Notes: a model not told the origin generated them from the letters alone. A DNA stretch of 64,000 bases from Manis javanica (GCF_040802235.1 NC_133157.1:23019501-23083500); one strand, 5' to 3'. Positions 51,970 to 63,909 are shown, numbered from the stretch's first letter. A program made the numbers and translations.

Positions 51970-52347
51970 AGTGTACACTTTTAAAAAATCTGGGACAGGA
52001 GTTTTTATGTCTTTGTGAGTATAGCTTGATGTAGTTTCTTGGCATGTCATATATTTTTAAATAAATTAATTTTCTTCATATACACACACATGCACACATT
52101 TGGGAGATTTTTCATAGCCATAGTTGAAGAGGGTGTTTTAAAGAATAAAACTGATGATTCATAGTAATTTAAGGTGACTACAAATTGGGGAAGCCAAATT
52201 AGCTTTTTTCCCTCCTCCTGTACTAGCCTATGAACTTATGTGCCTCATTAGAAGCACCACCCGGGCAAGCCCTTAGAAGTCTCTGGTTGTCCTTTTCTTG
52301 TCGTATTTATTAGTAACTGGGCTGAGGGGTAACATCTGAGAAGCTGT

Positions 52348-52502
52348 CTTTTGCTGTGGTTGATACTAAAGCAACCCATGCTGATGAATTGGAAATAGAA
52401 GTAAATGTGTCTGTTGATAATGGAGTGCCTTTTCATGGCCATTCAGTTTCCTTAAACTAATTTATTGAAGCAGCAAGGAATAATTTGTTTATAGACACAA
52501 AT
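52348..52502 (+). repeat. Right copy of the ~150-bp direct repeat flanking the large L1
   Basis: Partner of 43549-43700. The two were about 0.9 kb apart before the L1 inserted. Confidence 0.75.
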
Positions 52503-52799
52503 ATCCAAGAGGTAGACAAGCCAAAGCTCACGCAGGGATGTTTGGCCCGCTGAAAGCCTGCTCCCGGTCCCTGTGTCCTCAGTTCCCTGTGCCCGGCCTG
52601 TGCCTTGGGCCTGTGGCAAGCACTCCACTGTTACTTTACAGGTTGCGGGGTCTCAGGCTTTAAGACCAACGGGTGTCTGCCTCGTGTACAGGAAAGAACA
52701 AGGCCAAAGCTTCACCCATCTTTGTGTCCCTGGACAAAGACATTGAAACTTAATTCTTGCTTTCTTCCAACACTGTGTGTGCTTTGGGCTAAATTGACT

Positions 52800-53005
52800 T
52801 TCTCAACCTTGTTACTATTAACATCCGGGGTCATATCCTCCTTTGTTGTGGGGGGCTGCCCTGTGCATTGCAGATCTCTGGCTGCTAACCACTAGTGCTA
52901 GTACTACATATCCCCCGCTGTTATATGATAACCAAAATGTCTTCAGGCATTGTCAGATGTACCCTGGGGGTCAAAATTGCCCTCAGTTGAGAACCGCTGG
53001 ACTAA
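52800..53005 (-). repeat. hAT-Charlie-like DNA transposon fragment
   Basis: ggctgccctgtgcattgcag, ctggctgctaaccactagtg, aaaatgtcttcaggcattgt and ccctcagttgagaaccgctgg match a common mammalian element with a Charlie-type end. Exact subfamily not resolved. Confidence 0.5.
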
Positions 53006-55275
53006 GATGACTTCCAAATACTTACTACAACTCTTCATATTTTTTTCTTTTTTGTGAGGAGGATTCTTTTTTTCTACAAGGGCGATTGTATAAGGATCAA
53101 GTGAGAGAATTCATAAAAGTAGTTTGAAGGAGACTGCACAGTTGTTCAGCCTTATGTTGGTATTTTTCATTTTAAGATGCAGTATAACGTTTAGTTGTAG
53201 GATGACTGGCAGATTCCTGTCCTCCAGAACCACCTCCCTTTCCCCCCATCAAGACTCTCACCTTTTGGGGTTCATAGACCCTTAAGGGATGTGAAGGTAG
53301 TATATTTCCAAATGATTGGTTTTCTCTATAAATAATTTATTTCATGCATTTAAAAAATTCATTTTCTCATACATGTATTTGTTTTATGCATTTTAAATAT
53401 TTGTGTTTTATTTCTTACATTTAAAAATATTAATCTGAGGAGGGGTCTATACACTTTACCACACTGTTAAAGAAATCCAAAAGTTAAGAAGTAACTGAAC
53501 TTCATCCTGCCCATCCATGAATGTTCATGAGGTGTTGACAGAGTGGTGTGGGTAGAAACTGAGGTGAACGACCTACCTTTGTCTCAAGTCAGTGTCCCCA
53601 ACTCGTAGCTGATCCCCTGATACTCCAGGGTGAGGCTTACTCATCCTTGCTAAAATGAAAGAACTCCAGATGCCTTCTGGGGCACTGTCTGCTTCCCCAC
53701 TCTAGCTTGCTGGTGCCAGCCAGCCATGCTTACTCATGTGGCTTGGGTCCAGGGTCAGGCATTTAGGTCTTTCATGGCTGTCTGGGCAAACCTGGGGGCT
53801 CTGAGAGTGGCTCTGTAGGGCTTCTCCCTGGCAATGGTGGAGATGCTGTAACTCTCCTATGAGTGCTTGAATCTGTGCCTTTAGGAGTACGTGTGTCTAA
53901 GGACCATAGTAAGACTTGGGCTCCCATACAAGATGTAGACTTCTACAAGATAATTCTTGCTAGCTTTTGTGATCACCTCCTGGAAGCTAGACAATGGTAT
54001 TTGGGTGTTTATCTCTGGTGTTTACATCAGGTGTGTGATGTAGGCATTTGAATTAACTTTAGAGTTAATTCAAGTCACATAGCTAGGTGGTAGCAAAATA
54101 GGGTTTCAAACCACAGAATCCACAGCCCATGTTCTTCCCACTATTTTATGCTGCTTGCTAGTGTTGTTCAGATGCTGAGCTCTGGAGATCGGGCAGAGAA
54201 TGTATTGGGGAGTATTCCCAAAAATGTGTGCTCTAACTACAGACTGCCTATAGGAATGCCATAGACTGTGTTGGGCTCCAGAAGGGCCTCCCTGGGTATG
54301 TGGGTCTGTATATTCCTTCCAGCTCCTCATCCGGTTTAGAATGACCAGCATAGGGCAGCCTCCCGCAAACCCACACCATCAGCCCCAGAACTGGTAGCCT
54401 CTTTCCCGAACTCATCCCAAATTCCAACTCTTTATACTGTGAAGGCTGATGAAGAATCCCGTGAGGTGAGAGATAAGCAGCTGCTGCTTGGAGTGTCTAG
54501 AGAATGACTGTGGCTTGCATCCTCATGACCATAGTGCTCATAACCCAGGATAAACCTGACCCCGGTTTTAAAAAGGGGAAATCCACATAGCACTTGTTCT
54601 CTCAAGAGTTGCCCTTTTGAGAGAGATATGCATACCTTGCTCATAATATGCCAGGTTTCAGAAGCCAGTCACCATGATGGTTTGATAAGAACTGGTATTG
54701 AGACATAAGTGACTATTGGGACTAAAAGTACAGTTAGGGCAGGAGTCAGACACCTCTGTTAGTCTTCCCAAGCCTTGAGAGTTGCTAATGAAATATAAAG
54801 TGTGCTCTGCTGCTGTGTGGAGATCAGCCCTACAGCATACTTCTCTTGGTGTTCATTGAAAGGGACCTTCTTATATGCCCCAACAGCATTTACTCTATAA
54901 TCTTATCTTTATCACACTACCTATTCTGAGCAGATTTTAATAACACAGTAGTTCTAACATGGGATATACACAAAATAAGGGACAGAAAAATTTGAGCTAG
55001 TTTCTTCCAAGAGTGTTTAAGCAGTCAACATGTAATGCATGACTTTTTTGTCTGTCTCCGCTCTCCTGGCTTTTGTTTTCTCAAATGTGTATTTTAAGGC
55101 AGATCCTGCATATATGAAGTTGTTCTCATTAAGTCAGGGAGTAGAGAAGTACTCTGAAGGGTAACATGAGGATCGTTTAATACTATAGGAGTGAACTGTG
55201 GGGCAGCTCCCTATGTGCACAATGGGCTCTCACGCATGCTGATGTGTGGCACCACAGCGACCATATGTCATCAGT
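53006..55275. other. Intergenic DNA between the L1 and ACTL7A
   Basis: Mostly unrecognised sequence. 54060-54160 looks like an antisense MIR (agtcacatagctaggtggta, gtttcaaaccacagaatcc). Likely includes the ACTL7A 3' UTR at its right end. Confidence 0.5.
55176..55181 (-). terminator. ACTL7A: Possible ACTL7A polyadenylation signal (ATTAAA)
   Basis: tttaat on the + strand reads ATTAAA in the gene's direction, about 95 nt after the stop codon. No AATAAA is closer. Confidence 0.4.
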
Positions 55276-56595
55276 TCAAAAGCACCTTCTGTAGAGGAAG
55301 AAAGGCCCATATTCCTCGTACTCAAAGCGTTGGACCCACAGTGGTTGGAAGCCCTGAAGTGATGCCAGGATGGAGCCACCTGTCCACACGGCAGTGTCTC
55401 TTTCTGGCAACACGTTTACCTGGGGGGTGTCATTGGGACACATGCTGCTCAGTTCCTTCTGCAGACGGTCAGGGAAACCACTTAGCATAGTGCTGCCTCC
55501 GCAGAGCAGGATGTTCCCCATGAGGTCCCGTTTGAGGGCGATGTCGCACTTGTTAAGGCAGGACATCGTCTGAGTGTGGAGCCCCAGCTGCATGGATTTG
55601 ATCAGAGAAGGCTTGAAAAACATCTCTGAGCAGAGGAACCTTTCCTGGCATAGATGTAGCTCCTGCCCATCCGGCAGAGTGTACAGGATTGTATGCTCAG
55701 TAGGTGGGAGTTTCTTCTCCTCAGTGGGGTCCAGGGCCACAAAGCAGCATTTCTTCTTGATGTCCTCCACAATGTCCATCTGGTCCTCTGTGAAGTGTTT
55801 CCCCAAACTGTTCATCAGGCCCATCAAGTAGGCTGTCAGGTCAGATCCCGCATAGTCCAGCCGTCCGGTGATGCTGGGCAAAGGATAGCCCTCGTAGATG
55901 GGGACTACATAGGACACGCCGTGGCCAACCTCCACCACCAGGCCAGAGGTCCGTCCGTAGGAGTACATGGACAGGCGGGACTGGTAGGCGATGTGCATTG
56001 CAGGAGTGCTAAAGGTTTCAAACAGCATTTCAGCATACTTCTCTCTGTTGGTGTATGGGCTCAGGGGTGGGTCTGAGACCAGCACTGCGTGCTCCTCTGG
56101 GGCGATCTTCATCTCGTGGTGGAAGAGATAGTCCCAGATATCCTGCACTGAATCCCAGTCCACGATGATGCCATGTCGCAGAGGATTAATTAGTTTGAGA
56201 CGAACCCCTGGATTGACAAGCTCCTTCCCCACAAATGTCTCCTTGCGATTGTCCCCAGTTTTGGCGGTCTCCATGTACGGCTTGCCCACTGTTGATGAGA
56301 TATTATGGGTAGGCTTTGGGAGCCCCGCAAAGCCACATTTACAGTAGCCTGTGCCAATATCTACAACCACTGCTTTGGTTGCTGGCTTGGACAGCGCCCT
56401 GACAACTGTTGACTCAGTAGGTTCTTGTGGCCCTGAGGGGCTGCGGCGGACCCACACGGCCTGCTTAGCTGGGCCATCCTGTAAGGAGGCAGTCTGGAGG
56501 CCCTGTGTCTGCAGGGAGGCCTGTCCACCCACTCTCTCGGCAGGCTCCTCCCCTGTGGTCACCACCTGTGGGGCCCCCATGCCGTCAAGAGCCAT
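55276..56595 (-). CDS. ACTL7A: ACTL7A, actin-like protein 7A (intronless, testis type)
   Basis: 439 residues in one exon (human 435). Actin-related protein of spermatids, needed for the acrosome and perinuclear theca and for oocyte activation. A divergent N-terminal extension of about 73 residues precedes the actin fold. Phosphate loop 1 is [16 protein letters not shown] (about 76-91), followed by [20 protein letters not shown]. The second phosphate loop is [20 protein letters not shown], where actin's catalytic Asp154 and Asp157 positions are Glu and His. The C-terminal part has [19 protein letters not shown] and [13 protein letters not shown], ending YRRCF. The first ATG (56595, aggATGg) and a second in-frame ATG at 56580, giving 434 residues and aligning best with the human start, are both in good context; the second may be the true start. 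No breaks. Divergent from ACTL7B, 5.2 kb apart. Confidence 0.96.
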   Translation of the reverse strand: MALDGMGAPQVVTTGEEPAERVGGQASLQTQGLQTASLQDGPAKQAVWVRRSPSGPQEPTESTVVRALSKPATKAVVVDIGTGYCKCGFAGLPKPTHNISSTVGKPYMETAKTGDNRKETFVGKELVNPGVRLKLINPLRHGIIVDWDSVQDIWDYLFHHEMKIAPEEHAVLVSDPPLSPYTNREKYAEMLFETFSTPAMHIAYQSRLSMYSYGRTSGLVVEVGHGVSYVVPIYEGYPLPSITGRLDYAGSDLTAYLMGLMNSLGKHFTEDQMDIVEDIKKKCCFVALDPTEEKKLPPTEHTILYTLPDGQELHLCQERFLCSEMFFKPSLIKSMQLGLHTQTMSCLNKCDIALKRDLMGNILLCGGSTMLSGFPDRLQKELSSMCPNDTPQVNVLPERDTAVWTGGSILASLQGFQPLWVQRFEYEEYGPFFLYRRCF

Positions 56596-56678
56596 CCTGC
56601 CCTTGGGAAGGTCCTTGGTCCCACCAGCTCCAGGGCTTGAGAGGCTTAAATCAGAGGGCAGCTTGAGAATTTACCCAA

Positions 56679-56689
56679 TGATGACATCA
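56679..56689 (-). promoter_or_regulatory. ACTL7A: CRE-like palindrome upstream of ACTL7A
   Basis: tgatgacatca (TGATGTCATCA on the gene strand) about 84 bp upstream of the first ATG, with a further half-site tatgtcat just beyond and a CCAAT-type motif next to it. CREM/CREB-type sites at this distance are typical of genes switched on in round spermatids. Confidence 0.5.
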
Positions 56690-56819
56690 CTGATTATGAC
56701 ATAAACCTGTGACCTGGGGCTTTCTGGATACTGGGAGCCTTTGTCCCATGTTAGGGTAGATTTGGGGTAGTGTTTGGAGGTGACAACGTTTTTCTAAATT
56801 TTGTAATAAACCTGATTTG

Positions 56820-57010
56820 TCTAATCAAATAATACTTACTGAGTGCTTGCTATGTGTAAGGCAGTTGGGAATACAAGGCAGCAGTGGGAAAAACCAACAA
56901 CAAAAATCTGTGCCCCTGTAGAGTTTACTTTCTAGTCAGCAGGGTCTGGGGAGAGACTGACGATAACCAACATAAATATATGTTAGGAGATGTTAAGGGC
57001 AAAAGAGTAA
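56820..57010 (-). repeat. L2 LINE 3' end, antisense
   Basis: aatacttactgagtgcttgc, tatgtgtaaggcagttggga, tgtagagtttactttctagt and gagactgacgataaccaaca follow antisense L2 order. Confidence 0.55.
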
Positions 57011-57829
57011 AAGCAGGGCTGCTGCTGTCGTGACTGTGCCAAGCACTTCTGTCTTGTCCTTAGGACAACCTGCAGAGCAATTACTTTTGGACACATATTT
57101 ACTACACTCCTTTGTCCAGTTGTTGGGTCAGCAATAAAATATTAGACCCTGTAGAGTCCCAGTGATGCCTACCTCATCCAAGGGTATCCAGCCAGCTGTG
57201 GCCAAGTTCCTGACTACAGTTCTTCCCAGGGGTGTGCTGTGGGCACACTTTAATGGGACCTGACATGTCTCTGAGGCTGCTTGGCCACCACTTCAGGCTG
57301 GGCATGTTGCTAGCACCTGCTATCCTCAGGCACCCAGAATCCAACTTTATGTTATCAGCCCTGTGCTCTTTATACAAGTGGTGGGCCCTATAGTGGTGGG
57401 GTTTCTCCTCTAAGGAGGTTGTGGGGGTGCTCTTGGCTCCTTGTAAGGTATGAAAGAAGAAGAATAGGGCTGAGTCCAGTTTCAAGGGCCTTGTGACTGC
57501 CTGATGTGCGCTGCCAAGTTGTCATCTCAAAAACAAAATCTCAGGTTCTTGATTCAATGGGTAGAGGATGAAGTGGCGTTGAATTCTGAAAGCATAGGAA
57601 AGTACTTTTCTTTATGCATGGCTGCCTGAAAAATAATTGCCTCTGCTGTTCCTGGTGTTTGCGTGGCTGACTTGGATTGTTTATTTCAGAAGAACTTATA
57701 TGATAAACAAGGGCACATTTAATTTAGGATCATCTGTTTTCCTTCTCCTCAACTCTCCTCATGAATTCTGAGAAATCTGCAGCTGCTTAGCTCATTTTCA
57801 CTGCCCTGGATTCCTGTAAAAGCATGTAT

Positions 57830-58290
57830 GTATTAGTTCCTTATTGCTGCTGTAACAAATTACCACAAATGTAAGGGCTTAAAACATGAAAAGTTACTAT
57901 ATCACAATTCTGGAGGCCAGAAGTCCACAGCCAGTCTTACTGGGTGAAAAATCAGTGTGTCACAGGGCTGCGTTCCTCCTGGAGACTCTAGGGGAGAAAC
58001 TTCGCCTTTCCCAGTTCCCAGAAGCCACATACATTCCTTGACTTATGACTGCTTCCTCCATCTTCAAAGATCTCTCCAACTTCTGCTTCCATTGTTACGT
58101 TTCCTTGTCAGACTTTGATCCTCCTGTCTGCCTTTTATTAAGACCCTGTGATTACTTTGGGTGCACCCAGATAATCTAGGATAATCTCCTTATCACAAAC
58201 AACTTAACTCATATCTATAAAGTCCCTTTTGCCATGAAAAGTAACATTCTCAGGTTCCAGGGATTAAGATGGGGACATTTTGCGGGGCCA
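57830..58290 (-). repeat. MLT1-type MaLR LTR, antisense
   Basis: tattagttccttattgctgc, tgtaacaaattaccacaaat, caattctggaggccagaagt, ttattaagaccctgtgatta and acattctcaggttccaggga follow the reverse complement of MLT1-type LTRs. Confidence 0.6.
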
Positions 58291-59149
58291 TTAGTCACTC
58301 TCACTTGACTTGTGCATCCCACTTCATTAAGACCCTCAAAGCCTGACATCCTGTTTCACATTCTCCTCCCCAAGTGCCATGCTGTCCCATCCCAGCCCTG
58401 TCCATCGTGGAGGCTGGGAGAGGTACTGTGCTAAAGGCCGACCACTCCATCTGGTCTGGAAGACCCACAGGTACAGGGATTCTCAGGGTCCACCCCACAT
58501 CCTTTAGGCTAAAACCAGCGGCTACTTTGCAGTCCTTTACTTCACCTCACAGGATTTCACATGCTTGGATGTTCTCCTGTCATGGAAACTTTTTCCCTTA
58601 GCTTCCATATTACCCGTTGTGTCTCTTCTCTCCTCTCTGGGTCATCACACCTGGTTGTATCATTGATGGTAGACTATAGAGACTGTTGGCAGGCATACTG
58701 CACCCCAAACCTCCACTTCCTGGCACATGCAACCCCCCACACTTGTCACTAGCCATCTCCACTTTATGTGGCCTTGTTGGGGTCTCTGGTGAGGTCCCTC
58801 TGGACAGAGATACCCTATACTGCTCAAAAGCCGTTTTTGGCTGCATTTTCTCATGGGATCACACCTTCCTCTTCTCTGGCCCAAGACAAAAAATCATGGG
58901 ATGATCCTTCTTGAAAGTAACCCTGAGGCCCTTTGATTGTTGAAAAAGAAAACTGGAAAGATTAGACCAAGGAACACGTTTCTCCCCGGTTGGCATCTTT
59001 GCTTTTAGCTTTGATTTTTGGGATAGCACCCACCCTTGACCTTTGGAAGAAAGGTGAACCAGGCCCTGTAGTGTCAGCAGCTGTGGAAGTGAAGAAAGCA
59101 AATCTAGTAAAGAAAAGGCCAATGTATAGTGTTTCCTCTCATAAATCAC

Positions 59150-59290
59150 CCGGAGTTGTTCTTAAAAATGCAGATTCCTGGATCCCACCTGAGCCTTACT
59201 AAATCTGAATATTTTGAGCCTAGGACTGTTTAGGCCTAGTAATTCACCTCTTCAGTATGGTGATGTTCAAGAGCCCCTGAATCAGGAACT
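59150..59290. repeat. Possible MER5-like fragment
   Basis: gttcttaaaaatgcagattcctggatcccacc-type phrase with actaaatctgaatattttga resembles the centre of MER5-type elements. Confidence 0.4.
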
Positions 59291-59679
59291 CCAGCCAAAA
59301 AAAAATATGGTTTCTTGTCAAACAAACAGATACTGCGAGCCTCTTTCCCAAAGCTCAGCCCCCAGTGTGGTGACCCAGGTACTAAGACTGCCTGTTTTCC
59401 CTCAGAAGGTGGAGGTAACTCTACTGAGGGCTCAAATCTGGCTCCAGATCATTTCTTTTTCCTGAGCTCCATATGCCACACCTAGGAGCTTCTAGGCATC
59501 TTTAGCTCAACATGCCCAAAATGAACTCTTATCTTCCATTATGCAATTGCTCCTGTCTCTGCATTCTCTGTTTTTACATGAGGGGGCCCACCATCCGCCT
59601 AGTTGCTCAAGACAGAAACCTGGAAGCAGTGGATGAGAATCAAATTGAGGGGGGATATTGCACTATCATAATCAGATTC

Positions 59680-59790
59680 AACTAACATTTTGAGTAGTTT
59701 GCCAAAGGTCACACAGTTTATAGTAATGAAGCTAGATTTGAACTCAGGTCTTCTGAGACCAGTTCCTTACTCTTCTTCCTACTGTGCACT
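59680..59790 (-). repeat. MIR SINE core, antisense
   Basis: tttgccaaaggtcacacagt, aatgaagctagatttgaact, caggtcttctgagaccagtt follow antisense MIR. Confidence 0.55.
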
Positions 59791-60689
59791 GTCTTTCCAT
59801 AAGGAATGGAAGAAGAGTAGTCTCGGGGATCCATGAGCATTGCCTTTAAACAGCCCACGGGTTGTCCCATGGAAGATCAGCTTGCCCTGCACAACCTCAG
59901 AAGTAGACCCAAGACCAATTAATGGCTTCTTTAAAGAGGTACAGATGTCAGTCCAATGCGAGGGCAAGTGTGTTTACTTAGTCGTCCCTACCAGATCAAG
60001 TGTCCAGTCCTCAGGTTCTCTGATTTTGTGACATCACCAGTGGAGCTTGTTGATGCTCATAACTAGAATCCTTATAAAACTGTTTCCCAAATCATCTGGT
60101 TTCGTAGTGCCCTGATCCAAGCAACAGTTTGGCAAACAAAAATTCCCATGAGTTCTTCATTAACATTCTTGCATGCTCCCCGGCATTTCTTAATCGTGTC
60201 TTAAAATCGTGTTTTTTCTTTCCTATCCTTGTCACCTAATCCCTCAACTGCTTCTCTTCTTAATTCTCCCTGGTTATTTGTCTTCCCCTTTTTCTCCCAT
60301 AGCTTTACCATCAATGCCCTAATCTGCTTTGTTTTGGACTTTTTGTTTTTCCTTTTGAAGGGGATATGGTTTGGAATGGAGGGCCCTATGGGAACCTAAT
60401 AAATTTATCTGTTCTAGATGACAGGCCATCTTTCTTTGCTTGGGCAAAGGTTAAGAGACTCAGCCCTCTCTCTCACTCCCCACAGGTAATCTAAGGGACC
60501 GATGTAACTGTGGTGCTTGAGACTAGAAACGGAGGAGCCGGGGGAGGGCCCCACATGCGAGAGGAAGGGCTTGGATTGAACTGAGCATAGTTGGGGAACC
60601 AACCAGTTAGACTGAGTGTTGCCTTCTGAACTTCTCTAGAACCTGTCCCTTCATCTCTTCCCCATTATCCCATCTCCAGTTTAGGCCAT

Positions 60690-61140
60690 TTCAAGTATTA
60701 GAAGAATTTCTTCAGTGGCTTCCTTCCCGATCTCTTAGTCTTGCCCCTCTACATTATAGCCAAACACAAATCTGTGTGAAATTTTCCTAGAAGCCAAATC
60801 TGACCACTCCCCTGCTTAACGTCTTCATTAGTTCCCTCTGTTTAATGCAAGCTCTACTAGCATTTGAGGCCCCCCTCGTAGGCTCTATGACCTCTCCAGC
60901 CTCATCTGTTTCCCTGAACACCTACCCCGCTGCCTGGCGCTGAGCCTGTGCTCAGGCCATGCTCTCTGCCTGGGGTGCCTTTCCCTCCTCCAGCTATGTG
61001 ACAAACACCCACGTCTTATTTTTCACTATTTGATTTAAACATCACCTCTTAGAGACCCTGCTGACTCCTCCATCCATTAAGCACTGCCGCCTTTGTGCAC
61101 CTCTGTTCTCCCTACCATGTCCACCTGTAAACTCTATCCC
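60690..61140 (+). repeat. L2 LINE fragment
   Basis: cttcagtggcttccttcccg, aggctctatgacctctccag, ctctgcctggggtgcctttc, aaacatcacctcttagagac follow sense L2 3' end. Confidence 0.55.
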
Positions 61141-61329
61141 ATCCCCTCTTCCCACCTAGGCTGGGCACTGCTTGTGGCCTGGTTTCTACCATCCATCACT
61201 GCAGGCTGCACCAGGCTGGACGCACTACAAACCCCAGTACCTGGGGAATGAAGGGATGAAAGTACTGTTGGGGCCCTCACACACTTAAGGGGACCTGGTG
61301 TATTAGGGGTGGATGAATGAGGATTCAAG

Positions 61330-61480
61330 TTCAAACACTCCAGGGCTCTTTGCCCTTGGGCAAGTCATTTGAATTCTGAGCCTTGATTTCCTCAGCTGTG
61401 CCGGCCTCTGTGAAGTGACATCTGTGAATGGCCTGAGCTAAAGTGCCTGGCTCACCGTAGGGTGCAAATATCCTCCTCTC
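61330..61480 (+). repeat. MIR SINE
   Basis: cttgggcaagtcatttgaat, gagccttgatttcctcagct and aagtgcctggctcaccgtag follow MIR order, immediately upstream of the ACTL7B open frame. Confidence 0.55.
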
Positions 61481-61818
61481 ACCCAAGGAGCAGAGGAGGC
61501 CGAGGTGTTAGGTCAGTGAACAGGGGTTAGGAACGGGTCCGAAGGTGCAGGGAGCAGGAACCTCTGCGACCCCAGTGTGTGCTTGGCTTTCTGAAACTGT
61601 TGGACACCTGCTCTGTCTTGAAGCAAAGAAGAATTAGGCAGGTGGAGGCAGGGGTGACAGAACAAGGGCCCGGCAAAACCATGCCCTCCCTGGGCTGCCA
61701 GAATGGACCAGCCCCCATTGATATCACAATCCGCAGGGCACTGCTGCAAGTAGATCTTACTTCTCCCTGCGGAGCTCTAGATGTGGATGTGAGAGGTGAG
61801 CAGCGAAGGCAGATGGGG

Positions 61819-63066
61819 ATGAGGGATAATCTGAGCCCTGTGCCCATGAGCATGACGCAGGATGACCCTGGAGAGTCAGGAACATTGCCAGGTCCTAATG
61901 CTGGCATTCAGGACACAGGATCGGCTGCTCAGCTGAAGCTGAAGCCCAGGAAGGTGTGCAAGATCAAGGCCCTTGTCATCGATCTGGGCTCCCAGTACTG
62001 TAAGTGTGGCTATGCTGGAGAGCCGAGGCCCACCTACTTCGTCTCCTCCACTGTGGGCAAGTGCTGCTCTGAGGCAGCTGACGCTCGTGGCACCTGCAGG
62101 GAGACCTACATGGGCCACGAGCTGTTCCACGTGGAGGCGCCTCTGAAGCTGATTAACCCACTACAGCACGGCATCGTGGTGGACTGGGACTGTGTCCAGA
62201 ACATCTGGGAGTACATCTTCCACATGGCCATGAAGATCCTTCCTGAGGAGCATGCTGTGCTGGTCTCCGACCCCCCACTCAGCCCCAGCAGCAACCGGGA
62301 GAAGTATGCGGAGCTCATATTTGAGACCTTTGGCATCCCTGCCATGCATGTGACATCCCAGTCGCTGCTCTCTGTCTACTCCTATGGCAAGACCTCAGGG
62401 CTGGTGGTGGAGAGCGGGCACGGAGTCTCACACGTCGTGCCCATCTCGAAGGGCGACATGCTGCCAGGCCTGACCAGCCGCGCCGACTATGCCGGGTGCG
62501 ACCTCACCAACTACCTGCTGCAGCTGCTCAACGAGGCCGGCCACAAGTTCACAGACGATCACCTACACATCGTTGAGCACATCAAGAAGAAGTGCTGCTA
62601 CTCGGCGCTCATGCCAGAGGAGGAGAGCGGCCTAGCTGTGGAGGAGCTGCGTGTGGACTACGAGCTGCCACATGGCAAGCTCATCACCATCAGCCAGGAG
62701 TGCTTCCAGTGCGCCGAGATGCTCTTCAAACCCACCCTGGTGGGCAGCAGCCAGCCCAGCCTCCCCGCGTTCACGGCTGCCTGCCTGGACCACTGCCAGG
62801 AGGCGGGCTTCGAGGAGGAGATGGCTGCCAACATGCTGCTCTGTGGTGGCTGCACCATGCTGGACGGCTTCCCCGAGCGCTCCCAGAGGGAGCTGAGCCT
62901 CCTCTGCCCCGGGGACAGCCCTGCAGTGGTGGCTGTGCCTGAGAGGAAGACCTCCGTGTGGACCGGCGGCTCCATCCTGGCCTCACTGCAGGCCTTCCAG
63001 CAGCTCTGGGTCAGCAGGGAGGAGTTTGAGGAGCGGGGCAGCGCAGCCATCTACAGCAAGTGCTGA
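61819..63066 (+). CDS. ACTL7B: ACTL7B, actin-like protein 7B (intronless, testis type)
   Basis: 415 residues in one exon, equal to human ACTL7B. Actin-related protein of round and elongating spermatids. I chose the ATG at 61819 ([19 protein letters not shown]), which aligns with the human N-terminus; an in-frame ATG two codons upstream at 61813 would give 417. The frame is open further upstream to 61579, probably without meaning. Disordered N-terminus of about 48 residues, then phosphate loop 1 ([17 protein letters not shown], about 51-67), [20 protein letters not shown], and phosphate loop 2 ([20 protein letters not shown]) with Glu and His at actin's Asp154/Asp157 positions. The C-terminal part has [19 protein letters not shown] and ends AAIYSKC. 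The coding region is clearly more GC-rich than ACTL7A. No breaks. Confidence 0.97.
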   Translation: MRDNLSPVPMSMTQDDPGESGTLPGPNAGIQDTGSAAQLKLKPRKVCKIKALVIDLGSQYCKCGYAGEPRPTYFVSSTVGKCCSEAADARGTCRETYMGHELFHVEAPLKLINPLQHGIVVDWDCVQNIWEYIFHMAMKILPEEHAVLVSDPPLSPSSNREKYAELIFETFGIPAMHVTSQSLLSVYSYGKTSGLVVESGHGVSHVVPISKGDMLPGLTSRADYAGCDLTNYLLQLLNEAGHKFTDDHLHIVEHIKKKCCYSALMPEEESGLAVEELRVDYELPHGKLITISQECFQCAEMLFKPTLVGSSQPSLPAFTAACLDHCQEAGFEEEMAANMLLCGGCTMLDGFPERSQRELSLLCPGDSPAVVAVPERKTSVWTGGSILASLQAFQQLWVSREEFEERGSAAIYSKC

Positions 63067-63905
63067 GTGGCGGTGCCCCGGCAGGCAAGGCCCCATGGGC
63101 AGGCGGCCACAGGCCACCTGAAACACATTTACAGGATTTCACATAAAATTGAATGCACACAGGCTCTCGTCTAGTGTGCATTTGTTGCTGTAGTGTGATA
63201 GCAGAAGGTGGTGGGGAGCTGGGTTTAGGAATATCAGCGCCTTTTGCTCTGCTGGGTCAGAAGTAGCAGGCAGGGGTTGGGGGGCCCTCACTGACCCCTC
63301 CCCCGCCGCCCCCTTCACAAGGGTGACATCATCTCAGAATCCAGAGTGTAGCTTCCTGTTCCATTAGCTCCTTGGAGTTCAAAACCCAATTCATCAAGAC
63401 TCTCAGGTTGCTTGCTCCCCCGTAAACCAAAGGGGAAGCAGCTTCGATTAAGAGACTAGCTTGAGTCACATAGTTAAGTAGTGGGTGGGAGACTCGCAAC
63501 CAGGTATCTGACTTCAAGGCTCCTGTTTCTGCCCCTGATAGTCACCTACCCCCAGCCTCACCACTGCTCGCCTGCCTGAGGCTCCCTCCCTCACTGCTCT
63601 TACTGCCCGTGCTCATCAAAGGGGCAGCCCACGGGTGTGTGTGTCCTGAGGGTGAGGGGCCATTTCTGCCCATCAGTGGCCCCTCCTCTTGACCCTACCC
63701 CAAATCACAGCTGTTTTTGCAGAGTCACAAAGCAGAGCCCCTGAATTCAGAGGATGTTGGAGGAACCACAAGGCCCTTTAGAAATCATGTGGTTTTTTTC
63801 TCCCTCCCGTGGAGAAGGGGAAACAGAACCAGGAGGGAGGAGGCCGTGTCAGTGGGTGAGCCCAGCTCTCCTTCACCGGGTCATGATTATTTCCAGCAGG
63901 GCAAA
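63067..63905. other. ACTL7B 3' UTR and intergenic DNA
   Basis: A CATAAA (63142) variant signal about 75 nt after the stop is the only polyadenylation candidate I see; no AATAAA is near. A MIR-like segment lies at 63445-63520 (gagtcacatagttaagtagt). A TGACATCA motif lies at 63324-63331. No gene recognised. Confidence 0.45.
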
Positions 63906-63909
63906 AATG

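Larger units (their letters stand above)
56690..61818. other. Intergenic DNA between ACTL7A and ACTL7B
   Basis: Largely old repeats (listed separately: L2, MLT1, MER5-like, MIR, L2, MIR). No other gene is recognised. The promoters of both divergent actin-like genes must lie here. Confidence 0.6.

Noticed and set aside
46833-51970. Many + strand open frames between 46.8 and 52 kb
   Set aside because: They are antisense to L1 ORF1/ORF2 and its GC-rich 5' UTR.
55370-56704. Several + strand open frames across ACTL7A
   Set aside because: They are antisense shadows of a conserved actin-family gene.
62106-63050. - strand and out-of-frame + strand open frames across ACTL7B
   Set aside because: GC-rich coding sequence leaves other frames open by chance.
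61579-63066. A 495-residue ACTL7B using the first ATG of the open frame
   Set aside because: The first 80 codons do not look like ACTL7B; starting at 61819 gives the family length of 415.
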